A stretch of 11,325 nucleotides of DNA, taken from positions 1 to 11,325 of the forward strand of contig DASSVP010000097.1 in assembly GCA_035705985.1 (NCBI GenBank). Reading direction: 5' to 3'. Under the pieces are notes generated by a model. That model was not told the origin of the DNA. It saw only the letters and a list, made by a program, of their open reading frames with translations, and did no database searches. This stretch comes from JACVRW01 sp035705985 (GTDB lineage: Bacteria > Actinomycetota > Thermoleophilia > Solirubrobacterales > Thermoleophilaceae). The position numbers and the translations under genes were made by a program. Positions 4,764 to 10,413 of this stretch are shown here, in pieces. Each line of letters starts with the position of its first letter. Position 1 is the stretch's first letter.

Positions 4764-5351
4764 ATGGCTAGCCGGGACAGGACACGTGGACCGCGCGGGG
4801 AGGGCTCTGACCTCCAGGAGCGCGTGGTCGAGATCAACCGAGTCGCCAAGGTCGTGAAGGGCGGCCGGCGCTTCTCGTTCACCGCCCTCGTGGTGGTGGG
4901 CGACGAGAAGTCGCAGGTCGGCGTGGGCTACGGCAAGGCGAACGAGGTCCCGGTCGCGATCCAGAAGGGCGTCGAGCGCGCGCGCAAGAACCTCTTCAAG
5001 GTGCCGATGCACGGCAACACGATCACTCACGAGAACATCGGCGTGCACTCCGCGTCGCGCGTGCTCCTGAAGCCCGCCTCGCCCGGTACCGGCGTGATCG
5101 CCGGCGGCGGCGTCCGCGCTGTGCTCGAGCTGGCCGGCATCCACGACGTGCTGTCGAAGTCGCTCGGTAGCCAGAACCCGATCAACCTCGTCAAGGCCAC
5201 CGTGGCCGCGCTTCAGGGCCTCCGCAGCCCGGACCAGGTGGCGGAGCTCCGCGGCCTGACGGTGCGCGAGGTGCTTGGGCTCGAGAAGGCGGAGACTCCC
5301 GAGACTCCCGAGACTCCCGAGACTCCCGAGGCGGAAGAGGCGCCGGCGTAA
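4764..5351 (+). CDS. rpsE: 30S ribosomal protein S5 with Glu-Thr-Pro repeat tail
   Basis: S5 forms part of the mRNA entry tunnel of the 30S subunit and, with S4, influences decoding fidelity. From the ATG at 4764 it is 195 residues; an in-frame GTG at 4755 would add three (MAR), but the GGTGA site favours the ATG. Features in order are a short basic N-terminus, the double-stranded-RNA-binding-like domain (LQERVVEINRVAKVVKGGRR, then FSFTALVVVGD and VGVGYGKANEVPVAIQKG), then HENIGVHSASRVLLKPASPG, TGVIAGGGVRAVLELAGI and SKSLGSQNPINLVKATVAAL. The last 20 or so residues are an acidic tail with four exact ETP repeats, ending EAEEAPA. The stop overlaps the rpmD start by one base (TAATG). Confidence 0.98.
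   Translation: MASRDRTRGPRGEGSDLQERVVEINRVAKVVKGGRRFSFTALVVVGDEKSQVGVGYGKANEVPVAIQKGVERARKNLFKVPMHGNTITHENIGVHSASRVLLKPASPGTGVIAGGGVRAVLELAGIHDVLSKSLGSQNPINLVKATVAALQGLRSPDQVAELRGLTVREVLGLEKAETPETPETPETPEAEEAPA
5292..5327 (+). repeat. Four exact 9-bp tandem repeats (GAGACTCCC) in the 3' end of rpsE
   Basis: GAGACTCCC occurs four times in a row without a mismatch, each encoding Glu-Thr-Pro, followed by a partial unit (GAG). Because the unit is nine bases, gain or loss of copies keeps the reading frame. The lack of synonymous differences suggests recent expansion. Confidence 0.95.
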
Positions 5352-5527
5352 TGGCGACGCTCACCATCACGCAGGTCAAGTCCTCGGCGGGCGCCAGCCG
5401 CAAGCAGAACGAGACCTTGAAGACACTGGGTCTCGGCAAGATCGGGCGTTCCGTCGAGCGGGAGGACCACCCGACCGTTCGGGGGCTGGCGCATGCGGTC
5501 GGCCATCTGGTGAAGGTCGATGGCTGA
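5351..5527 (+). CDS. rpmD: 50S ribosomal protein L30
   Basis: L30 is a small protein of the large subunit, absent from some bacterial lineages. The product is 58 residues (family usual 58-60): MATLTITQVKSSAGASRKQN, then ETLKTLGLGKIGRSVEREDH, and PTVRGLAHAVGHLVKV at the end. The pattern 'ITQVKS...I/Q...TL..LGL.K......D.P.VRGM...V.HLV.V' is diagnostic. The ATG overlaps the rpsE stop by one base, with AGAGG at 5336-5340 as a likely ribosome-binding site. The 3' end overlaps rplO by 8 bp. The position between S5 and L15 is canonical. Confidence 0.97.
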   Translation: MATLTITQVKSSAGASRKQNETLKTLGLGKIGRSVEREDHPTVRGLAHAVGHLVKVDG

Positions 5528-6005
5528 GCGCATCGGCCTCCACTCACTGAAGCCCGCTCCGGGCTCGCGCAAGCCCCGCAAGCGCGTGGGCCGCGGCGAG
5601 GGCTCCGGCTACGGCAAGACCTCGGGCCGCGGCCACAAGGGCGCCGGCTCGCGCTCGGGCGCGAAGAAGAAGGTCAACTTCGAGGGCGGCCAGACACCGA
5701 TACACATGCGGATGCGCAAGCTGCGCGGACCGCACATGAAGAAGTCGATGCCCTTCGAGAAGTTCCGCACCCAGACCCAGCCGGTGAACCTGCGGGACCT
5801 CGAGGCGCGCTTCGACAAGGGGTCAGAGGTGACCCCCGACTCCCTGCGCGAGAAGAACCTCGCTACGCGCCGCGAGGTGCCGGTCAAGATCCTCGGCCAG
5901 GGCGATATCTCGAAGGCGCTAACCGTGCACGCCCACGCCTTCTCGAAGACGGCCCGCGAGAAGATCGAGGCCGCGGGCGGCACCTGTCAGCTGATCGAGG
6001 ACTAG
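5520..6005 (+). CDS. rplO: 50S ribosomal protein L15
   Basis: L15 is a late-assembly large-subunit protein whose long, basic N-terminal arm threads through the 23S rRNA core. The product is 161 residues. It begins MAERIGLHSLKPAPGSRKPR and continues with the Gly/Lys/Arg-rich arm RVGRGEGSGYGKTSGRGHKG, then GGQTPIHMRMRKLRGP, the middle VNLRDLEARFDKGSEVTPDS, and the globular C-terminal part ending VHAHAFSKTAREKIEAAGG. The length is slightly above the E. coli value of 144. The start overlaps rpmD by 8 bp, with GGTGAAGG at 5509-5516 as ribosome-binding site. The stop is four bases before secY. Confidence 0.98.
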   Translation: MAERIGLHSLKPAPGSRKPRKRVGRGEGSGYGKTSGRGHKGAGSRSGAKKKVNFEGGQTPIHMRMRKLRGPHMKKSMPFEKFRTQTQPVNLRDLEARFDKGSEVTPDSLREKNLATRREVPVKILGQGDISKALTVHAHAFSKTAREKIEAAGGTCQLIED

Positions 6006-6009
6006 CCCG

Positions 6010-7278
6010 GTGCTCAGGACGTTCCTGAACGCGTTCAGGGTTCCCGAGATCCGGAAGAAGCTCGCCTTCACGGCGGCGATGCTCGCCCTCTACCGGTTCG
6101 GCGCCTACATCCCGGCCCCCGGCATCAACGTCGACGCCGTCGAGGACATCGCGGAGAACTTCACCGGCTCCAACGTGCTCGGCTTCCTGAACCTCTTCTC
6201 GGGCGGCTCGCTCCAGCGCTTCGCGATCTTCGCGCTCGGGATCATGCCGTACATCACCGCGTCGATCATGCTCCAGCTGCTGACGGTCGTGATCCCGCAG
6301 CTGGACAAGCTCCGCAAGGAGGGCGAGGTCGGCCAGCAGCGCATCACGCAGTACACGCGTTACCTGACCGTCGCGCTCGCCTTCGGCCAGTCGATCGGCT
6401 ACGTCTTCCTCTTCCGGACCTTCTCGAGCGGCAGCGCCGACGTGGTCGAGAACTTCACCTTCGGCCGCGTCTTCGTGATCGTCATGACGCTCACCGCGGG
6501 CTGTGTGCTCCTGATGTGGCTCGGCGAGCTGATCACCCAGCGCGGCATCGGCAACGGCATCTCCCTGATGATCTTCGCCTCGATCGCGGCCGGGCTCCCG
6601 AACGGCATCCAGGCCTGGTGGACCAATCCGGATCAGATCTTCGTCCTGATGATGCCGTTCCTGGCGCTCGCGATCATCGCCGGCATCGTCTTCATGCAGG
6701 AGGGCCAGCGCCGCATCCCGATCCAGTACGCGAAGCGCGTGGTGGGCCGCCGGATGGCCGGCGGCGGCTCGACCTACCTGCCGTTGCGCGTGAACATGGC
6801 CGGCGTCATCCCGGTGATCTTCGCCGCCTCGCTGATGGCGTTCCCGCCGACGGTCGGCGAGCTCACGCAGGCGAGCTGGGCGCAGGACTTCTCGACCTTC
6901 TTCAACCCGAACGGCGCGCCGTACCTGATCGGCGAGTCGATCATGATCATCCTGTTCACCTACTTCTACACCGCGGTCACGTTCAACCCGGTGGAGCAGG
7001 CGGACAACCTGAAGAAGTACGGCGGCTTCATACCGGGGGTGAGGCCTGGAAGACCCACGGCCGAATACCTCGACCGCATCCTCGCGCGGTTGACCTTCCC
7101 CGGCGCGCTCTACCTCGCCGCGGTGGCGGCGCTGCCGACGATCCTCATCAACCAGACGTCGGCGAACTTCTACTTCGGCGGCACCTCGATCCTGATCGTC
7201 GTGGGTGTGGCGCTCGACACCATGAAGCAGCTCGAGGCGCAGCTGATGATGCGCAACTACGAGGGCTTCCTCAAGTGA
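6010..7278 (+). CDS. secY: Protein translocase subunit SecY
   Basis: SecY is the pore of the Sec translocon in the cytoplasmic membrane. It works with SecE, SecG and the motor SecA for export, and with SRP-targeted ribosomes for membrane insertion. The product is 422 residues with about ten membrane segments: roughly 18-36, 70-92, 117-137, 150-172, 178-198, 209-230, 263-282, 304-326, 361-381 and 387-405. Diagnostic blocks are YRFGAYIPAPGIN near TM1, the segment before TM2 (FSGGSLQRFAIFALGIMPYI), the SecA/ribosome loop QEGQRRIPIQYAKRV, and FNPVEQADNLKKYGGFIPG with RPGRPTAEYLDRI before TM9. The GTG start lies four bases after rplO, with GAGG at 5997-6000 as ribosome-binding site. The stop overlaps adk as GTGA. 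Confidence 0.99.
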   Translation: MLRTFLNAFRVPEIRKKLAFTAAMLALYRFGAYIPAPGINVDAVEDIAENFTGSNVLGFLNLFSGGSLQRFAIFALGIMPYITASIMLQLLTVVIPQLDKLRKEGEVGQQRITQYTRYLTVALAFGQSIGYVFLFRTFSSGSADVVENFTFGRVFVIVMTLTAGCVLLMWLGELITQRGIGNGISLMIFASIAAGLPNGIQAWWTNPDQIFVLMMPFLALAIIAGIVFMQEGQRRIPIQYAKRVVGRRMAGGGSTYLPLRVNMAGVIPVIFAASLMAFPPTVGELTQASWAQDFSTFFNPNGAPYLIGESIMIILFTYFYTAVTFNPVEQADNLKKYGGFIPGVRPGRPTAEYLDRILARLTFPGALYLAAVAALPTILINQTSANFYFGGTSILIVVGVALDTMKQLEAQLMMRNYEGFLK

Positions 7279-7949
7279 GCGAGCTGAACCTGGTCCTGCT
7301 CGGCCCTCCGGGAGCCGGGAAGGGCACCCAGGCCGATCGCCTGGTCAGTGACTTCAAGCTGCCGTACTACTCCACCGGGATCATCCTGCGCGAGGCCGTC
7401 GCTGAGGGGTCCGAGCTCGGCAAGGAGGCCGAGGGGTACATGGAGAACGGCGAGCTCGTGCCGGACGAGCTGATCTCGCGCGCCGTGGCCGAGCGCTTCG
7501 ACTCGGGCGACGCCGACAACGGGTTCCTCCTCGACGGCTTCCCGCGCACCATCGGCCAGGCCGAGGTGCTCGAAGACCTTCTCGAGAGCCGGGGGCGCGA
7601 GCTCACGTCGGTGCTGCTCATCGAAGCCCCGGACGACGAGGTGGTCCGCCGGCTCTCGGGGCGGCGGACCTGCGCCAAGGGCAATCACGTCTACCACCTG
7701 GAGTTCGACCCGCCGAAACACGAGGACGTCTGCGATCAGGACGGCTCGCGGCTGATTCAGCGCGATGACGACAAGCCCGAGACGGTCCGCAAGCGCCTCT
7801 CGGTTTACCACGACCAGACCGAGCCGCTGATCGACTGGTACAGCGAGAGGGACCTGCTGGTCCGCCTCGACGGCACGCGCTCGCCCGACGAGGTACACGA
7901 CCGCATCCGTGCCACACTGGCTACGAAGCGACTCGAGGCGGAGCTCTAG
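7275..7949 (+). CDS. adk: Adenylate kinase
   Basis: Adenylate kinase interconverts ATP + AMP and 2 ADP in the cytoplasm. The product is 224 residues, the long (LID-containing) form. The P-loop GPPGAGKGTQA starts at residue 10, the AMP-binding segment at 33 (STGIILREAV), LVPDELI at 61, LDGFPRT at 86-92, and the LID spans about 126-165, ending in QRDDDKPETVRKRL. Two positions are atypical. The usual STGD motif reads STGI, and the Cys4 or Cys3-Asp zinc site of Gram-positive LIDs is incomplete: C133, G136, C153 and D156 occupy the four ligand positions. The GTG start overlaps the secY stop by four bases, with GAGGG at 7261-7265 as ribosome-binding site. The secY-adk-map order is typical of Gram-positive bacteria. 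Confidence 0.98.
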   Translation: MSELNLVLLGPPGAGKGTQADRLVSDFKLPYYSTGIILREAVAEGSELGKEAEGYMENGELVPDELISRAVAERFDSGDADNGFLLDGFPRTIGQAEVLEDLLESRGRELTSVLLIEAPDDEVVRRLSGRRTCAKGNHVYHLEFDPPKHEDVCDQDGSRLIQRDDDKPETVRKRLSVYHDQTEPLIDWYSERDLLVRLDGTRSPDEVHDRIRATLATKRLEAEL

Positions 7950-8746
7950 TGATCCAGCGAAAGACACCCGAGGAGATCGACAGGATGGCCGAGGCGGGCC
8001 GGGTGCTGGTCCGCTGTCACGAGATCCTCAAGAAGAAGGCGCGCCCGGGTGTCACGACGGGGGAGCTGGACGAGGCCGCCGAGCGCTTCATCCGCTCGCA
8101 GGGCGCCGAGCCGGCCTTCAAGGGCTACCGCGGCTTCCCCGGCTCGATCTGCGCCTCGCCGAACTCGATGGTGGTGCACGGGATTCCCGGCTCCTACCGG
8201 CTGAACCGCGGCGACATCCTCACCGTGGACATCGGCGTGATCCTCGACGGCTGGGTGGCGGACGCCGCGATCACCCATCCGATCGGCAATGTCACGCCAA
8301 TCGCGAGGCAGCTGCTGGCAACCACGCGAGCCTCGCTCTTCTGCGCCGTCGAGCAGTGCGTGCCCGGCAACCGCTTGGGCGACGTCTCGCACGCGGTCCA
8401 GACGAGGGTCGAGCAGGACGGCTTCAGCGTGATCCGGTCCCTGGTGGGCCACGGGATCGGCCGCGACATGCACGAGGACCCCCAGATCCCGAACTTCGGC
8501 GAGCCCGGCACGGGGCCCGAGCTGGAGGAGGGAATGGTGCTCGCGATCGAGCCGATGGTGAACGTCGGGACCCACCACGTGCGCATGGGATCGGACAACT
8601 GGGCGGTGTACTCCGAGGACGGCTCGCTGGCGGCTCATTTCGAGCACACCGTGGCCATTACGGGGGACGGCCCCCGCATCCTCACCCCCTGGCACCTGAG
8701 CGAGGCGGAACCGCTGCAGGCTGCTACTCTTTCCGGTCGGCGCTGA
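7949..8746 (+). CDS. map: Methionine aminopeptidase, type I
   Basis: This enzyme removes the initiator Met from nascent proteins whose second residue is small. The 265-residue product is a compact type Ia enzyme without an N-terminal extension. The five metal ligands of the pita-bread fold are present: D94 (VDIG), D105 (WVADAA), H168 (VGHGIGRDMHEDP), E201 (AIEPMV) and E232 (HFEHTVAI). The supporting residues H77 (VVHGIPG) and H175 are also there. Where many family members read GWHGD before the second Asp, this one has GWVAD; the His is not a metal ligand. GTG at 7949 overlaps the adk stop by one base, with GGAG at 7940-7943 as ribosome-binding site. In many bacteria infA follows map; here a 64-bp spacer leads directly to rpmJ. 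Confidence 0.98.
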   Translation: MIQRKTPEEIDRMAEAGRVLVRCHEILKKKARPGVTTGELDEAAERFIRSQGAEPAFKGYRGFPGSICASPNSMVVHGIPGSYRLNRGDILTVDIGVILDGWVADAAITHPIGNVTPIARQLLATTRASLFCAVEQCVPGNRLGDVSHAVQTRVEQDGFSVIRSLVGHGIGRDMHEDPQIPNFGEPGTGPELEEGMVLAIEPMVNVGTHHVRMGSDNWAVYSEDGSLAAHFEHTVAITGDGPRILTPWHLSEAEPLQAATLSGRR

Positions 8747-8810
8747 GCCGTCTCCTGGGCTCCCGCGCCATCCTCTTTCTGTTCGATACGTTTCCCGGTT
8801 CTACGGAGCT
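8747..8810. other. map-rpmJ spacer where infA is usually found
   Basis: In many bacteria infA (about 72 codons) lies between map and rpmJ. These 64 bases are too short to hold it and show no remnant of its motif. The stretch is less GC-rich than its surroundings (CCTCTTTCTGTTCGATACGT from 8772), which could suit a promoter, but no pair of -35 and -10 boxes at proper spacing is convincing. A GGAG site for rpmJ lies at its end. Confidence 0.6.
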
Positions 8811-8924
8811 ATGAAGGTCCGCGCCTCAGTCAAGCCAATGTGCGAGAAGTGCAAGATCATCCGCCGCGGCGGTGCGGTCCTCGTGATCTGCCAAAACCCC
8901 CGTCACAAGCAGCGTCAGGGGTGA
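8811..8924 (+). CDS. rpmJ: 50S ribosomal protein L36, zinc-binding
   Basis: L36 is the smallest ribosomal protein and stabilises the GTPase-centre region of 23S rRNA. The 37-residue product is MKVRASVKPMCEKCKIIRRG followed by GAVLVICQNPRHKQRQG. The zinc ligands are C11, C14, C27 and H32, so this is the zinc-dependent form. Its zinc-free paralogue, if the genome has one, is not here. GGAG at 8805-8808 is only two bases from the ATG, unusually close, so initiation may be modest. Its stop codon lies within a small inverted repeat that precedes the rpsM start region. Confidence 0.97.
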   Translation: MKVRASVKPMCEKCKIIRRGGAVLVICQNPRHKQRQG

Positions 8925-8946
8925 CGAGGGGCCAGGTGACCACCTG
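8913..8946 (+). promoter_or_regulatory. Two inverted repeats at the rpmJ-rpsM junction
   Basis: CGTCA at 8913-8917 and TGACG at 8922-8926 form a five-base-pair hairpin with loop GGGG, with the rpmJ stop codon in the 3' arm. Next, CAGGTG at 8933-8938 and CACCTG at 8941-8946 form an inverted repeat around two bases, ending directly before the rpsM ATG. The rpsM ribosome-binding site AGGTGA (8934-8939) is inside the second repeat. A ribosome finishing rpmJ would melt the first hairpin and could free the second, which would couple S13 to L36. Confidence 0.45.
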
Positions 8947-9333
8947 ATGGCACGCATAGCGGGAATCAACATCCCCCTCAACAAGAGGGTCGAGATCGGG
9001 CTCACGTACGTGTACGGGGTCGGCCGGTCTACCTCGAACGAGGTCCTCTCGAAGGCCGGCGTGGACCCGGACACCTACGTCAAGGACCTGACCGAGGACG
9101 AGGTCCGCAAGATCCGCGAGCGGATCGACGACATGATGGTGGAGGGCGACCTTCGCCGCGAGCAGTCGCAGAACATCAAGCGCCTGATGGAGATCGGCGC
9201 GTACCGCGGCCTGCGCCACCGGCGCGGCCTGCCGGTGAACGGCCAGAGGACCAAGACGAACGCGCGCACCCGCAAGGGGCCGAAGCGCGGATCCTCGGCC
9301 GGCGGCGGCAAGAAGAAGGTGAGGAAGCACTAG
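8947..9333 (+). CDS. rpsM: 30S ribosomal protein S13
   Basis: S13 sits in the 30S head, contacts the P-site tRNA through its C-terminal tail, and forms intersubunit bridges with L5. The 128-residue product shows MARIAGINIPLNKRVEIGLT, then YGVGRSTSNEVLSKAGVDPD, the central helix KIRERIDDMMVEGDLRRE, and the signature YRGLRHRRGLPVNGQRTKTN. The Lys/Arg-rich tail ends GKKKVRKH. The ATG has AGGTGA seven bases upstream. Its stop abuts rpsK with no gap. In E. coli the alpha operon is repressed by S4 binding around the rpsM start; the inverted repeat at this start makes that worth testing here. Confidence 0.99.
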   Translation: MARIAGINIPLNKRVEIGLTYVYGVGRSTSNEVLSKAGVDPDTYVKDLTEDEVRKIRERIDDMMVEGDLRREQSQNIKRLMEIGAYRGLRHRRGLPVNGQRTKTNARTRKGPKRGSSAGGGKKKVRKH

Positions 9334-9726
9334 ATGCCTCAGCCGAGAAGGCCCCGCGGGCGCAAGCGCGTCCGGAAGAACGTGCCGTTCGGCCAGGCAC
9401 ACATCAAGACGAGCTTCAACAACACGATCGTCTCGCTGACCGACAAGGACGGCAACGTGATCGCGTGGGAGTCCGCCGGCGGCGCCGGCTTCAAGGGCTC
9501 GCGCAAGTCCACGCCCTTCGCCGCGCAGGTCACGGCCGATGCCGCCGCGCGCAAGGGCATGGAGCACGGCCTCCAGAAGGTCGAGGTGTTCGTGAAGGGC
9601 CCCGGCTCAGGCCGCGAGACGGCGATCCGCTCGCTTCAGGCCGCCGGGCTCGAGATCACCGGGATCCGCGACGTGACCCCGCAGGCGCACAACGGCTGCC
9701 GGCCCCGCAAGAGGAGGCGTGTCTAA
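9334..9726 (+). CDS. rpsK: 30S ribosomal protein S11
   Basis: S11 forms part of the 30S platform near the E site and the Shine-Dalgarno helix. The 130-residue product has the family blocks AHIKTSFNNTIVSLTDKDGN, IAWESAGGAGFKGSRKSTPF, AAQVTADAAARKGMEHGL, VFVKGPGSGRETAIRSLQ and the end TPQAHNGCRPRKRRRV. The N-terminus (MPQPRRPRGRKRVRKNVPFG) is basic, as usual. GAGG at 9321-9324 is the likely ribosome-binding site. The stop overlaps the rpsD start by one base (TAATG). Nothing is unusual. Confidence 0.99.
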   Translation: MPQPRRPRGRKRVRKNVPFGQAHIKTSFNNTIVSLTDKDGNVIAWESAGGAGFKGSRKSTPFAAQVTADAAARKGMEHGLQKVEVFVKGPGSGRETAIRSLQAAGLEITGIRDVTPQAHNGCRPRKRRRV

Positions 9727-10346
9727 TGGCGCGCGACTCAGGGGCCCAGTGCAAGCAGTGCCGCCGCGAGGGCATGAAGCTGTTCCTGAAGGGCGAGCGC
9801 TGCCTCACGGACAAGTGCGGCGTCGAGCGGCGGAACTACCCGCCGGGCGACCACGGCCGTGGCCGGGCGCGCCAGTCCGAGTACCGGCTCCAGCTCCGTG
9901 AGAAGCAGAAGGCCCGCCGCTACTACGGCGTGCTGGAGAAGCAGTTCAGGAACTACTACGCGAAGGCCAGCCGCCAGGCGGGCGTGACCGGCGAGAACCT
10001 GCTGCGTCTCCTGGAGTCCCGCTTCGACAACGTGCTCGTGCGGCTCGGCTTCGCCGGCTCACGCCGCCAGGCACGCCAGATGATCCGCCACGGCCACTGG
10101 CACATCAACGGCCGTCGCGTGGACATCCCCTCGTACCAGCTGAAGCCTGACGACGTCATCACCATGAAGCCGAGCGCTCCGGTCGAGCCGGTGGTGCGTG
10201 ACGCCACCGAGCTGACCTCCGTAGTGCCGGCCTGGCTCCAGGCCGACCACGACGGCCTCACCGCCAAGGTCCTCCGCCTCCCCGAGCGCGCGGAGATCAC
10301 CACACCGGTGCAGGAGCAGCTCATCGTCGAGCTCTACTCGAAGTAG
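9726..10346 (+). CDS. rpsD: 30S ribosomal protein S4, zinc-binding form
   Basis: S4 initiates assembly of the 16S 5' domain, sits at the mRNA entry with S5, and autoregulates its own operon in E. coli and Bacillus. The 206-residue product has a Cys4 N-terminal knuckle (C9, C12, C26, C31), as in Thermus S4, then NYPPGDHGRGRARQSEYRLQ, RRYYGVLEKQFRNYY and LLRLLESRFDNVLVRLGFA. The S4 RNA-binding domain follows (SRRQARQMIRHGHWHINGRR, residues about 100-165), and the end is QEQLIVELYSK. The start is supported by a strong GAGGAGG at 9711-9717, eight bases upstream. A 67-bp spacer with a hairpin separates it from rpoA. Confidence 0.99.
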   Translation: MARDSGAQCKQCRREGMKLFLKGERCLTDKCGVERRNYPPGDHGRGRARQSEYRLQLREKQKARRYYGVLEKQFRNYYAKASRQAGVTGENLLRLLESRFDNVLVRLGFAGSRRQARQMIRHGHWHINGRRVDIPSYQLKPDDVITMKPSAPVEPVVRDATELTSVVPAWLQADHDGLTAKVLRLPERAEITTPVQEQLIVELYSK

Positions 10347-10359
10347 CACCAGACTCCCC

Positions 10360-10383
10360 GCGCGCCCTTGCCCGGGCGCGGCG
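10360..10383 (+). promoter_or_regulatory. GC-rich hairpin between rpsD and rpoA
   Basis: CGCGCCC at 10361-10367 pairs perfectly with GGGCGCG at 10374-10380, with loop TTGCCC; two more pairs (10359-10360 with 10382-10383) can form across one bulged G. The stem is followed by GATACAAGCG, not a T-tract, so it is a poor intrinsic terminator. It lies about 15 bases before the rpoA ribosome-binding site AAGGAAG (10396-10402). It could protect an mRNA end, cause partial termination, or set the ratio of alpha subunit to ribosomal proteins. Confidence 0.5.
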
Positions 10384-10413
10384 CGGATACAAGCGAAGGA
10401 AGCACCTCTCCCA

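Noticed and set aside
4691..4771. TTG-initiated 26-codon frame overlapping the rplR stop and the rpsE start
   Set aside because: Weak start codon, no ribosome-binding site, and a composition expected by chance in GC-rich spacer.
5213..5581. Reverse-strand protein with Gly-Val-Ser repeats opposite the end of rpsE
   Set aside because: The repeat is the complement of the (GAGACTCCC)4 array; the forward frame is the true S5 tail.
6516..7274. In-frame extension upstream of adk over secY
   Set aside because: The P-loop begins ten residues after the GTG at 7275, the normal distance, and the upstream translation is a shadow of SecY with no membrane segments.
8721..8800. Promoter before rpmJ (TACTCT at 8725 or TACGTT at 8787 as -10 box)
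   Set aside because: No matching -35 hexamer at 16-18 bp upstream of either; the likeness is only to the T-A---T skeleton.
10360..10390. Intrinsic terminator after rpsD
   Set aside because: The stem is strong, but it is followed by GATACAAGCG, not a run of T, and rpoA follows at once in the same orientation.
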